A stretch of 64,000 nucleotides of DNA from contig NZ_SADR02000013.1 of assembly GCF_004010325.2 (NCBI RefSeq), positions 124,001 through 188,000 of the forward strand. The letters are read 5' to 3'. Of this stretch, positions 17,897-25,541 are shown in pieces. How positions within the stretch are numbered: position 1 is the first letter of the stretch; each line of letters begins with the position of its first letter. Below the pieces are notes generated by a model. That model saw only the letters and a program-made list of their open reading frames with translations, was not told the DNA's origin and searched no databases. Source of the stretch: Mesorhizobium sp. M00.F.Ca.ET.216.01.1.1. GTDB taxonomy: Bacteria; Pseudomonadota; Alphaproteobacteria; Rhizobiales; Rhizobiaceae. Made by a program: the position numbers and the translations under genes.

Positions 17897-18448
17897 CTAT
17901 TTCTCCGTCTTGCCGGCGAAATCGGCCGGGTTGCGATACTTCACCGTCTGCAGGTGCTCGCAGTAAAGCACGAGCTCACCCTCACCCTTGAAGACTTCAT
18001 AGCTGGCGCGGATCAGTCCCATCTCCTTGTAGCGGGGTTTCTTGTCGAGGTTGGAGCGGATCGAATAGATCGTGTCGCCGATGAAGACCGGCTTGATGAA
18101 GCGCAATTTGTCGTAGCCGTAGGAAAAGGCATTGATGCAGTTGGTGGCAACGAGGCCGAGCCCGGCTGAGAACACGAAGGCGCCGGCGACCAGGCGCTTG
18201 CCGAATATGCCTTCGGTTTCGGCAAACATCTGATCCTGCACGTAAGGATGGATATCGAGGACCAGCGCGTTGAAAAGATGGCTGTCGCCCTCGGCAATGG
18301 TCCGGCGCAGCGAGCGGATCTTCTGGCCGACCGGCCAGTCTTCGTAGAACCAGTTCTCCGCGTTCCACACGGGGAGGTCGGCGTGGTCTTTCGGCATGTT
18401 GGCGGGGTGCGTCGACGTCACGCCCACGGTTGGCGCGAAACCTGTCAT
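17897..18448 (-). CDS. MaoC-family dehydratase/hydratase (second of two)
   Basis: A 183-residue hot-dog protein. It shares with the protein at 6418-6876 the segment AFSYGYDKLRFIKPVFIGDTI and an AGAFVFSAGLGLVATN/AHGTLVFSVGVGLTASV-like stretch, so the two are paralogues. The N-terminal extension (about 35 residues, with PVWNAENWFYEDWPVGQKIRS) is longer. The typical D/H catalytic pattern is altered here (EGDSHLFNALVLDIHPYVQD), so activity is plausible but unproven. It leads the MaoC-CaiB-SBP-like unit. Confidence 0.85.
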   Translation of the reverse strand: MTGFAPTVGVTSTHPANMPKDHADLPVWNAENWFYEDWPVGQKIRSLRRTIAEGDSHLFNALVLDIHPYVQDQMFAETEGIFGKRLVAGAFVFSAGLGLVATNCINAFSYGYDKLRFIKPVFIGDTIYSIRSNLDKKPRYKEMGLIRASYEVFKGEGELVLYCEHLQTVKYRNPADFAGKTEK

Positions 18449-18639
18449 GGCAGCACCCTTTGGCAGCGCGGATCATCCGTCGGGGCGTGCCGCGGAGCAG
18501 CGGAATACATGATCGATCCTCCCGTCAATCTTCTTTTGTAAATAGTATTTTCACATATGGGGTTATGTTGCAAGCGAGTCTCGGCGAAATTTTGCTCAGT
18601 TCGCAGCGAGCTCGGCCCGCGGAACAAGGGAGGATTTTG

Positions 18640-19043
18640 ATGCAGAATGCCTGTGTGGTCTTCGTCGGCAGATCAACCGCGAGGCACCGTATTTTCAGGG
18701 CGCGCGCGGCGATAAGGAGACGCTGGAGACCAGGAAATTGGCCGAGACGGACGACGTCGATAATCCGACCTTCCTGTCGGTGACGCCGGACGGCTCCCTC
18801 GTCCATGCCAACTCCGAAGTGTTCGCTTGGCGCGAGGGGACAGTCTCGGCCTACCGTTTCGACAGGCAGACCGCCACGCTCTCCTACATCAACAAGCAGC
18901 CGGCCCTCGGCGGCATCACCGCGCACAATACGATCACGCGCGACGGAGCAAAGCTCCTGTTGGCCAATTACGGCTTCCTGCTGATCGACACCGGGCGGTC
19001 CATCGAAGTCGGTACTCCGATGTGCGTGAAGATCGTGCCCTGA
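18640..19043 (+). pseudogene. Decayed lactonase-family (6-phosphogluconolactonase/YbhE-like) gene
   Basis: Reading from an ATG at 18640 with a GGGAGG site, the frame gives MQNACVVFVG. The continuation SINREAPYFQGARGDKE-like then appears only in the next frame, as if one base were lost near 18671. The second frame reads to 19043 with typical lactonase beta-propeller segments (AETDDVDNPTFLSVTPDGSL, SEVFAWREGTVSAYRFD, YINKQPALGGITAHNTI). It then jumps from LLLANYG straight to IEVGTPMCVKIV, which is normally the C terminus. About 130 codons remain of a family near 350, so there is a large internal deletion as well as the frameshift. It stands divergent from the MaoC unit. Confidence 0.75.
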
Positions 19044-19083
19044 CCGCCTGCCTGGCGTGCTAGGCGCGGACGACCCGCTCGGG

Positions 19084-19623
19084 CTAGTACAGTGGCTTGG
19101 CCATGTGCCGGGGCGTCGGCCATTCGGTTGTGATCCCGGGCTGCACCGGCCGCTCGAGGTAAGTCGACAGCACCACATAGCTTCGCGTCGACGTGACGCC
19201 AGGCGTTTCGTAAAGCCGCGACAACAGGCCTTCGAGCGCCCTGGTGTCCTCGGTGCGGACCTTGATCAGCATGCACGTGTCGCCGGCCACCGAATGGATC
19301 TCCTCGACTTCCGGGTGCTCGGAGATCGCCATCAGTTCCGGGGTCTTTCCCCAGCCCTTGGTATCGATGTGCACGAAGGCAAGCAGCGGCTTGCACACCG
19401 CCTTGGGATCGATGATTGCCGAGGTGCTGCGGATGGCGCCGCTGCGCCGAAGGCGCTTCACCCGTTCATGGGCCGCCGGTGGTGAAAGGCCGACGCGATC
19501 GCCGAGCTCGGCATAGCTGATGGTCGCGTCGTCGACCAGGGCGCCTAATATCTTTCGGTCGATTGCGTCGACGTCACGGGTGACAGGCCTATTCTGCAGA
19601 ATACCATCTGTTTCTCCATCCAT
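19084..19623 (-). CDS. Lrp/AsnC-family transcriptional regulator
   Basis: A 179-residue regulator with an N-terminal AsnC helix-turn-helix (DAIDRKILGALVDDATISYAELGDRVGLSPPAAHERVKRLRRSGAI). The C-terminal RAM ligand domain includes FVHIDTKGWGK, VEEIHSVAGDTCMLIKVRTED and TSTRSYVVLSTYLERP. I placed the start at 19623, the ATG nearest the HTH with an AAGGAAA site; a much longer reading frame upstream is not supported. It is divergent from an MFS transporter gene 48 bases away and probably controls it together with its own gene. Confidence 0.92.
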   Translation of the reverse strand: MDGETDGILQNRPVTRDVDAIDRKILGALVDDATISYAELGDRVGLSPPAAHERVKRLRRSGAIRSTSAIIDPKAVCKPLLAFVHIDTKGWGKTPELMAISEHPEVEEIHSVAGDTCMLIKVRTEDTRALEGLLSRLYETPGVTSTRSYVVLSTYLERPVQPGITTEWPTPRHMAKPLY

Positions 19624-19652
19624 ATTGAATTTCCTTGTTGAAGCGGAATTTA

Positions 19653-19673
19653 ATACGGTCATTATGATCGTAT
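19653..19673. promoter_or_regulatory. Near-perfect 21-base palindrome, likely Lrp/AsnC operator
   Basis: Arms ATACG-G-TCAT and ATGA-T-CGTAT surround one central base; nine of ten pairs match. It fills nearly half of the 48-base gap between the Lrp/AsnC gene and the MFS gene and covers the MFS start codon. The position suggests autoregulation and repression of the transporter. Binding is inferred from symmetry and place. Confidence 0.5.
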
Positions 19674-20877
19674 GTCGAACAGTGATCAAGTCGCAACATT
19701 GGTAGCAACGCCTAGGCCGCCCATCCCGGCGCTCGCCTATCTCCTGACCGGCTGCATCGCCGTGATCGGTTCGAACTCGCTGGTCCTCGGTCCGATAGCA
19801 CCGGCCGTGGCCTCCTCGTTCGCGACAAGCGTGCCGGCTGTCATGATCGCATCGGCCGCGTTCGGCCTCGGCACGTCGGCGAGCGCCTTGTTCCTGGCGC
19901 GCTATATCGACAGGGTCGGCGCCCGCCGCATGCTGCAAGGGGCATTGGCGCTGCTGGCGATCGCGCTTGTCGCCAGCGCCGCCGCGCCGACGGTAGTGGC
20001 GTTGGTTGCGGCGCAGCTTCTTGCCGGTATCGCCGCCGGGGTCGCCATGCCGGCCATCTACGCCAGCTCGGCCGCGATCGCGCCGCCCGGCCGCGAAAGC
20101 GGCACCATCGGCGTCGTGCTGACCGGCTGGACGTTGAGCATGGTGGCCGGCGTCTCGCTGTCGGCCGTGCTTGCCGACCTGGTGCATTGGCGCGCCGTTT
20201 TCGCAGCGGTCGCGGTCCTTGCGGCGCTTGCACTGGCCGGCCTAACAATGACGTCACTGGGCGATATCAGGAAAAGCGGCCCGGCGCCGACGCCGCTGGG
20301 CGCTTTGAGCGTTCCCGGCATAGTGCCGCTTCTGGTCGCTTGTGCCGCCTTCATGACCGCGTTCTACGGCGTTTACGGCTATCTCGGCGATCACCTTCAC
20401 AACGGCTTGGGACGGCCAGTCAGCGCCAACGGCCTGGCGGCGCTCGCCTATGGCGCCGGGTTTGGCATGGCGGCACTTCTTGACGGTGTGATTGATCGCC
20501 TGGGAGCGCGGCGCATCATGCCGTTCGCCTATCTCCTCGTCGCCATCGTCTATGTTGCGCTTGCCGCGGCAAGCGCCAGCTTCGCTCTGACCATTGCGAT
20601 GGTGGCCGCCTGGGGCCTTGCCAATCATTTCGGGCTGAATGTGCTCGTGATGCGCCTGTCGGCGCTCGATCCTTCGCGCCGCGGCACCATCATGGGTTTG
20701 AACAGTGCGGTGACCTATCTCGCGGTGTTTGTCGGCACCACAGCCTTCGGGCCGCTTTATACCGGGTTGGGTTTTGCGGCATCCGCGATCGTGGCAGCGT
20801 TGCTCATGCTGGTTGCTGTCACGGCGGCGACGTGGCGTTCGCCGCGCGCGACAGTGGTTCGGCAAGGCGCCAACTGA
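19672..20877 (+). CDS. MFS transporter, AraJ/DHA1-like
   Basis: A 401-residue membrane protein with about twelve hydrophobic segments. The MFS loop motif lies between helices 2 and 3 (FLARYIDRVGARRMLQGALAL) and a weaker repeat in the second half (DGVIDRLGARRIMPFAYL). It resembles DHA1-type exporters of drugs or amino-acid-like metabolites. The ATG at 19672 sits inside the palindrome shared with the divergent Lrp/AsnC gene and no strong ribosome site is visible. Export of a metabolite sensed by the regulator is an inference. Confidence 0.87.
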   Translation: MSNSDQVATLVATPRPPIPALAYLLTGCIAVIGSNSLVLGPIAPAVASSFATSVPAVMIASAAFGLGTSASALFLARYIDRVGARRMLQGALALLAIALVASAAAPTVVALVAAQLLAGIAAGVAMPAIYASSAAIAPPGRESGTIGVVLTGWTLSMVAGVSLSAVLADLVHWRAVFAAVAVLAALALAGLTMTSLGDIRKSGPAPTPLGALSVPGIVPLLVACAAFMTAFYGVYGYLGDHLHNGLGRPVSANGLAALAYGAGFGMAALLDGVIDRLGARRIMPFAYLLVAIVYVALAAASASFALTIAMVAAWGLANHFGLNVLVMRLSALDPSRRGTIMGLNSAVTYLAVFVGTTAFGPLYTGLGFAASAIVAALLMLVAVTAATWRSPRATVVRQGAN

Positions 20878-20926
20878 AGGTTGGCTCGGCTGGCCCGACG
20901 CAGGCTCGAACCGGCGTGCGCCAACC

Positions 20927-21841
20927 TCAAGTCGGGTTGGCAACGACCTTGCCGGCGGCCGGCATCATCCAAGGGCAAGCATAATAGTCGGTGATGCGAC
21001 TTATGATCCCGTCGACGGCTTTGATCCGAACCGCATGCGCTGGTTTCCAGCCGTCGTCGCTCGGATGCAGCACCAGCAGCACCGCCTCGCCGTCGATCTC
21101 GCCCGTCACCATCTTCCAGGTCATTTGCGCCTTTTCATATTCGACAAAGTAAGGCGATTCCGACAGCCGGCCCCTGAAGCAATCCGCGACCCGCAACTGG
21201 GCATCGGCGCTGGTCAACGCCCGTACGCCGTCCCAGTCACGACGGTTGAAGAGTTCGACATAGCGACTGAGCAATCGCGAAAGTTCGGGATCACGCTCGG
21301 GCTCCGAGCGGACGGTTGGCCCGCCTGGCAACGCAGCAAGCTTCGAGCGGCCACGGCTCAAAGCTGCCTTGACGCCGCCCACCGTCGAGCCGACAAGGTC
21401 GGCAATCTCTTCCAGCGAATAGTCGAAGACATCCTTGAGCAGGACGCAGGCGCGCTCCTTGGGCGGCAGGTTGATTACCAGCCGTTCGATCGCCCGATCC
21501 GCACCGTGGCCTGCCGGCTCGACGGGCAGGATGATCTCATCTTCGACGAAGCCTGCTTCTGCCCGCTCGCGCACCTGCCGGTTGCGCAGGAAATCGATGC
21601 AGCGGTTGTGTGCGATACGAAACAGCCAAGGACGAAGGGCGCTTGTCTCATCAAGCTTCTCGATCTTCCGATAGGCCTCGAACAGCGCTTCCTGCATGAC
21701 ATCCTCGGCGTCGAGCGTCGAACCTGTCATGCGGGCGCAGTAGCGATGCAACCGTCCACGCAAATGCGCGACCGTTTCCAGGAACGCGGCATAGCGGACG
21801 TCAAAGAGCCCGGTGGGAGAGAGTCTTGGCTGCATCGTCAT
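20927..21841 (-). CDS. ECF sigma factor with C-terminal SnoaL/NTF2-like domain
   Basis: A 304-residue protein with sigma region 2 (DAEDVMQEALFEAYRKI, LRPWLFRIAHNRCIDFLR) and region 4 (LPPKERACVLLKDVFDYSLEEIADLVGSTVGGVKAALSRGR). An extra domain of about 120 residues starts near PELSRLLSRYVELFNRRDWDGVRAL, which looks like a SnoaL/NTF2 fold. ECF factors with such tails are regulated through the tail instead of by a classical anti-sigma, and none is adjacent. The ATG at 21841 (MTMQPRLS) is preferred; longer in-frame starts run into the intergenic region. The reductase gene upstream on the same strand may be its target. Confidence 0.85.
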   Translation of the reverse strand: MTMQPRLSPTGLFDVRYAAFLETVAHLRGRLHRYCARMTGSTLDAEDVMQEALFEAYRKIEKLDETSALRPWLFRIAHNRCIDFLRNRQVRERAEAGFVEDEIILPVEPAGHGADRAIERLVINLPPKERACVLLKDVFDYSLEEIADLVGSTVGGVKAALSRGRSKLAALPGGPTVRSEPERDPELSRLLSRYVELFNRRDWDGVRALTSADAQLRVADCFRGRLSESPYFVEYEKAQMTWKMVTGEIDGEAVLLVLHPSDDGWKPAHAVRIKAVDGIISRITDYYACPWMMPAAGKVVANPT

Positions 21842-21978
21842 ATCATCCGGAGCACGGTCAGGCACTTCTCGCAAGGGGAATGCTCGCCTGCCTGCCGGCA
21901 AGATCGCCGGCCAACATCCAAGACGTATGACGCCAGCGAAAGGATACGTGTGCTGCCTGACCGACTCCGCTGACGCCA

Positions 21979-22518
21979 TCATCGCGGAACGTAGGTCAGC
22001 GTTATGACGCCGTTCCTGAACCGATGCGTATCGACAAGCTCCAGATTGACCAGCGACGGATCGACATCCTGGAAGGCGCGTTTGCCATGGCCCACGCGGG
22101 TTGGCACGATGGAGAGCTGGTACTCGTCGACAAGCTTGTTGGCGAGCAGCGTCTGGTCGAGATTGCTCACCCCATACTTCAGTATGTTGCCGCCGGGCTG
22201 TTGCTTGATCCTGGCGATTTCGGCGGCGACATCACCCTCGATCAGCGCAGAGTTCCAGCTCACATCCTTGAGGGTCCGGGACGCGACCAGTTTCTTCAGC
22301 CCGTTCATCCGGTCCATGTACTTGCTGCCCTTGACCTGCGGCCAGCGCGTCGAAAACATCTCATAAGTGACGCGACCGAGCAGGAAGAAATCCGCCTCGC
22401 CGGCCTTTTCGTAGGAATGCTCCCTGGCTTCGTCGTCGAAGAAGGGGGAAGCCCAGTCCATTGGTGCTTCGATGACGCCGTCCAGCGAAACGAAGCTGCC
22501 CACGATCAATTTTCTCAT
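21979..22518 (-). CDS. RibD C-terminal/dihydrofolate-reductase-like protein
   Basis: A 179-residue protein starting MRKLIVGSFVSLDGVIEAP. It has LLGRVTYEMFSTRWP, a KLVASRTL segment and GGNILKYGVSNLDQTLLANKLVDEYQLSIVPTRVGHGKRAF, matching the YyaP/YwjB-type DHFR-like family. Function in this family is mostly unknown; an NADPH-dependent reductase fold is expected. AGGAG precedes the ATG at 22518. The ECF sigma gene follows 137 bases downstream on the same strand. Confidence 0.88.
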   Translation of the reverse strand: MRKLIVGSFVSLDGVIEAPMDWASPFFDDEAREHSYEKAGEADFFLLGRVTYEMFSTRWPQVKGSKYMDRMNGLKKLVASRTLKDVSWNSALIEGDVAAEIARIKQQPGGNILKYGVSNLDQTLLANKLVDEYQLSIVPTRVGHGKRAFQDVDPSLVNLELVDTHRFRNGVITLTYVPR

Positions 22519-22689
22519 TCGTGTCTCCTGATGCACAGATTCCATGATTGAGACGTTCCTGGTTCGGTTTTGGATACGGGGCTCGCACTGCTTGTGCGTT
22601 TGCCGGGCGTCAAAGCTTGCAAACCTGCCCGTCCTGTCCTTCGGTAACGCTTGGCGAATATCTGGCGCCGAGCTCCGTCTGGACATGCG

Positions 22690-23118
22690 ATGAACACGAC
22701 GCTTGAAACCACCGCCGACCCTTCGCCTGAAGAGCTCGCCTTTCTCGGAGAGCGGCTTGCGGCATTCAACGACAGCGATGTCGGCGCTTCCGGGAGAAAG
22801 ACGCTCGCCGTATTCGTGCGCGACGAGAATGGAAAAGTTGTCGCCGGCATCTCGGGATACACCGCCTGGGGCTGGCTTTACGTGCAATGGCTCTGGGTCG
22901 ATGAACGGCTGCGCGGCGAGCATCTGGCCGGCAGGATGCTGGATGCGGCCGAGCGGGAAGCCGTCGCGCGCGGCTGTCACGGCTCCTTGATCGACACCTT
23001 CAATCCGAAGGCAGCCAAGGCCTATGAGCGCCAGGGATATCGGCCCTTCGGCGTGCTTCCCGACTTCCCCGTCGGCCGTAACCGCGTCTACATGCAGAAG
23101 AAGCTGCTGGGTGATTGA
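22690..23118 (+). CDS. GNAT-family N-acetyltransferase
   Basis: A 142-residue single-domain acetyltransferase. It has the GNAT core VAGISGYTAWGWLYVQWLWVDERLRGEHLAGRMLDAAEREAVARG, where RGEHLAGR is the acetyl-CoA loop (R/Q-x2-G-x-G/A). It ends with NPKAAKAYERQGYRPFG. I used ATG 22690; an ATG at 22651 would add 13 weakly typical residues. The ribosome site is weak (GGA). It is divergent from the DHFR-like gene and ends directly in a strong terminator. The acceptor substrate is unknown. Confidence 0.87.
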   Translation: MNTTLETTADPSPEELAFLGERLAAFNDSDVGASGRKTLAVFVRDENGKVVAGISGYTAWGWLYVQWLWVDERLRGEHLAGRMLDAAEREAVARGCHGSLIDTFNPKAAKAYERQGYRPFGVLPDFPVGRNRVYMQKKLLGD

Positions 23119-23156
23119 CCCATCCCATAGAATGGAATGGGTCTATCTTTTTGTTT
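23117..23156 (+). terminator. Rho-independent terminator after the GNAT gene
   Basis: Arms GACCCATCCCAT (23117-23128) and ATGGAATGGGTC (23132-23143) pair with one mismatch around a three-base loop and lead into a T-rich tail TATCTTTTTGTTT. The hairpin begins within the GNAT stop codon. Confidence 0.8.
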
Positions 23157-23205
23157 GACCATGACCTTTTCCGAAAACCGGTTTCCACTTTTCGGGATCA
23201 TGGTC
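23157..23205. repeat. Rhizobial palindromic intergenic repeat (first copy)
   Basis: A hairpin-forming element with outer arms GACCATGA and TCATGGTC and inner arms CCGAAAA and TTTTCGG. The same inner core recurs at 42673-42716. Elements of this form are scattered between genes in Rhizobiales genomes. It ends on the anmK stop codon, so it lies between the two convergent genes. Confidence 0.7.
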
Positions 23206-24320
23206 TAGCCAGCAAGCCGCCCACCGCGCATCGGCTGCGGTACGCCGGTCGTCGTCGGGAAGCTGATCGGCAGGCCCCTGAGCACGCGAACCGCAAGGAA
23301 GGCAAAGCACTCCGCCTCGACCGCGTCGCCTTTCCAGCCGAGCGCCTCCGCCGGCACGGCTTCGACGCCGGCGCGGGTGGCAAGCATAGCCATGATCGCC
23401 GGGTTGTGACGGCCGCCGCCGCTGACCACCAGTCGCTTCGGCCGGCGTGGCAGTAGGTCGAGCGCCTTGCCGACGGCGGCGCAAGTGAACGCTGTCAGCG
23501 TTGCTGCGCCGTCCTCGGCGTTCATTCCGTCGGCCATCGTCGCGCCGAAGTCGAAACGGTCCAGCGATTTCGGATAGGGCTTGGTCAGATAGGGATGTTC
23601 AAGCAGCCTGGCGAGCCGCGCCTCGTCGACCGTGCCGGCGCGGGCCAGCGCGCCGTCGCGATCCATTTCGCCAAGCCCCTTCGACTTGATGAAATCGTTG
23701 AGCGGCGCGTTGGCCGGCCCGGTGTCGAAGGCAACGACATTGTCCTTGCCGTCCCACCAGGTGATGTTGGCGACGCCGCCGAGATTGAGCACCGCCGTGT
23801 CGCCGCTGGCATCGGCATCGCGCAGCAGCGCGGCGTGATAGGCCGCCGACAACGGCGCGCCCTGGCCGCCAGCGCGCATGTCGGCCGAGCGGAAATCATA
23901 GGCGACCTTGGTTCCCAGGATCGCATGCATCAGCGCGCCGTCGCCGAGCTGGCGAGTCTGGCCGAGACGGCCGACTTGCGGGGCACGATGCAATACGGTC
24001 TGGCCGTGGAAGCCGACGACTCCGATGTCGGCCATCGTCAATCCATAGCTTTCGACCAGCTTCTTGACCGCCGCAGACTGGGCACGCGTCAGCGCCTCTT
24101 CGGCCTCGCGGAAGATCGCCGGCTCCGGTCCGCTGAAATTCCACGTCCTTGCCTGGCGCAGCGTCTCCTCCAGCAAGGTGCGGATCGACTGCGCATAGGG
24201 CGCCAGCGTGTAGGTGCCGAAATCCTCGATCCGCTCGCCGTCGGTCTTGATCAGCGCGACATCGATATTGCCGTCGAGGACGGTGCCGGTCATCAGGCCG
24301 ACGGCCCAGATTGGTTCCAT
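23205..24320 (-). CDS. anmK: Anhydro-N-acetylmuramic acid kinase
   Basis: A 371-residue kinase with the AnmK N terminus WAVGLMTGTVLDGNIDVALIKTDGE, GFHGQTVLHRAP, GDGALMHAILGTKVAYDFRSADMRAGGQGAPL, NLGGVANITWW, FDTGPANAPLND and the C-terminal VVSGGGRHNP. It opens the 1,6-anhydro ring of anhydro-MurNAc and phosphorylates it to MurNAc-6-phosphate, the substrate of MurQ encoded in the same cluster. The ATG at 24320 overlaps no gene but uses a GGAG in the end of the upstream hydrolase gene (two bases away). It is last in the leftward salvage unit. Confidence 0.95.
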   Translation of the reverse strand: MEPIWAVGLMTGTVLDGNIDVALIKTDGERIEDFGTYTLAPYAQSIRTLLEETLRQARTWNFSGPEPAIFREAEEALTRAQSAAVKKLVESYGLTMADIGVVGFHGQTVLHRAPQVGRLGQTRQLGDGALMHAILGTKVAYDFRSADMRAGGQGAPLSAAYHAALLRDADASGDTAVLNLGGVANITWWDGKDNVVAFDTGPANAPLNDFIKSKGLGEMDRDGALARAGTVDEARLARLLEHPYLTKPYPKSLDRFDFGATMADGMNAEDGAATLTAFTCAAVGKALDLLPRRPKRLVVSGGGRHNPAIMAMLATRAGVEAVPAEALGWKGDAVEAECFAFLAVRVLRGLPISFPTTTGVPQPMRGGRLAG

Positions 24321-24322
24321 GG

Positions 24323-25324
24323 TTAGGCTCCATTGACGAGATCGCCGACCGATTGGCGAAGTGCTGCGATCCCGCTGTTGAAATGACGTGTCGGATGGAT
24401 CCGGTTGGTGAGCAAGGTCCACGCTCTGCCTTTGTCGACGTCGATCCACAGCCCGGTGCCGGTGAAGCCGGTATGCCCTATCGTTTCAGGGCTGCACAAT
24501 CCCCCGCCGGACCAGCCCTCATGTGGCCGCTCCCAACCATGGGTTCGAGTTGCGGACAAGGGTTCGCGCATCAGCGTGATCGAACGGCCGGACACCCCGG
24601 TCCCATCCAGCAGCCCTTGCGCGAAGTCGAGGATCGACGCCGCCGTTCCGAACAGCCCGGCGTGGCCTGCGCCTTGCAGCGCCGAGCAATTGTCGTCGTG
24701 GACTTCGCCCGAGAGCACGCGATGGCGCCAGGTGCAGTCTTCGGTCGCGGCAGCAGCATCCGGCTCGGCGGAAAACGCAAAGCCCAGGCCGGGATCCATG
24801 TCGCGGATGGTCTTTCCTGACAAGCGCTCCAGGGCAAAGCCGAGCAGCATGAAGTTGATGTCGGAATAAACAGGCGTCCCTGCCTGCCATTCGCGCTGCA
24901 GGACGAAGGCGCGCAACAGCTCAGGGTCGCGCCCGTAAGTGTAGATCGGCGCGACGGCGGGAAAGGGCGTCTGATGCCCAAGACACTGGCGAAACGTCAC
25001 CTTCCGCTCCCAGGCCTTTTCATCGTACTGGCGAAGGTCGGGCAGCACCGAGATCAGCGGCGCGTCGAGATCGATGACGCCTTCCTCCGCCAGCGCCAGG
25101 ATGCGCGGCGTGGTGAAGATGACCTTGGTCAGCGAGGCAAGGTCGAACCAGGTCTCGATATGCATCACCCTGATATCAGGCACGCGCTGGGCCGAGCCGA
25201 TTGCCTGCACAATGCGTTGGCCGTCCCGGCCGACAATGCCAAGCACGCCGCCCGGAATGCGGCCCTCGTTCACCGCCGCTTCGAGAGGGGCGAATGCGCG
25301 GTTGAAAAGGTCGCGATCGATCAA
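24323..25324 (-). CDS. Serine beta-lactamase-family hydrolase, cytoplasmic (possible AmiE-like muramyl amidase)
   Basis: A 333-residue protein of the class C beta-lactamase/esterase superfamily with S64-L-T-K67 in WFDLASLTKVIFTTPR and a Y-S-D-x-N box (VYSDINFMLLGFALE). It ends with HTGFTGTGLWIDVDKGRAWTLLTNRIHPTR. No signal peptide is present. I favour a TTG start at 25324 because GGGAGG lies seven bases upstream; an ATG at 25351 lacks a site. In Bacillus subtilis the muropeptide-recycling operon encodes AmiE, a member of this superfamily that cleaves peptide from MurNAc. The same job here is inference from its place between anmK and the importer. Confidence 0.8.
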   Translation of the reverse strand: MIDRDLFNRAFAPLEAAVNEGRIPGGVLGIVGRDGQRIVQAIGSAQRVPDIRVMHIETWFDLASLTKVIFTTPRILALAEEGVIDLDAPLISVLPDLRQYDEKAWERKVTFRQCLGHQTPFPAVAPIYTYGRDPELLRAFVLQREWQAGTPVYSDINFMLLGFALERLSGKTIRDMDPGLGFAFSAEPDAAAATEDCTWRHRVLSGEVHDDNCSALQGAGHAGLFGTAASILDFAQGLLDGTGVSGRSITLMREPLSATRTHGWERPHEGWSGGGLCSPETIGHTGFTGTGLWIDVDKGRAWTLLTNRIHPTRHFNSGIAALRQSVGDLVNGA

Positions 25325-25360
25325 TTGCCGCCTCCCTTTGAAAGGCAGCAATCCTTCGCG

Positions 25361-25530
25361 CGCCCCTCTGGCCTGCCGGCCATCTCCCCCTCAAGGGAGG
25401 AGATTGGATGTCGCCTTGGCTTTCGCCAATTTCCAACGTTGCAGAAAAGGACGTCGAGGCCGAAGCTACCAATCTCCCCCCTTGAGGGGGAGATGCCAAA
25501 TTTTGGCAAAGAGGGCAGGCCAGAGGGGGG
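25361..25530. repeat. Long imperfect inverted repeat between the hydrolase and ABC genes
   Basis: Outer arms of 15 bases (from CCCCTCTGGCCTGCC at 25363 and its complement at 25514-25528) enclose two inner elements of the type ATCTCCCCCTCAAGG...GGAGAT, near 25380 and 25470, in opposite orientation. The whole 170 bases could fold into a branched hairpin in the transcript between two genes of the same operon. It looks like a degenerate intergenic mosaic repeat of rhizobia. Confidence 0.6.
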
Positions 25531-25541
25531 TATTGCCGCAC

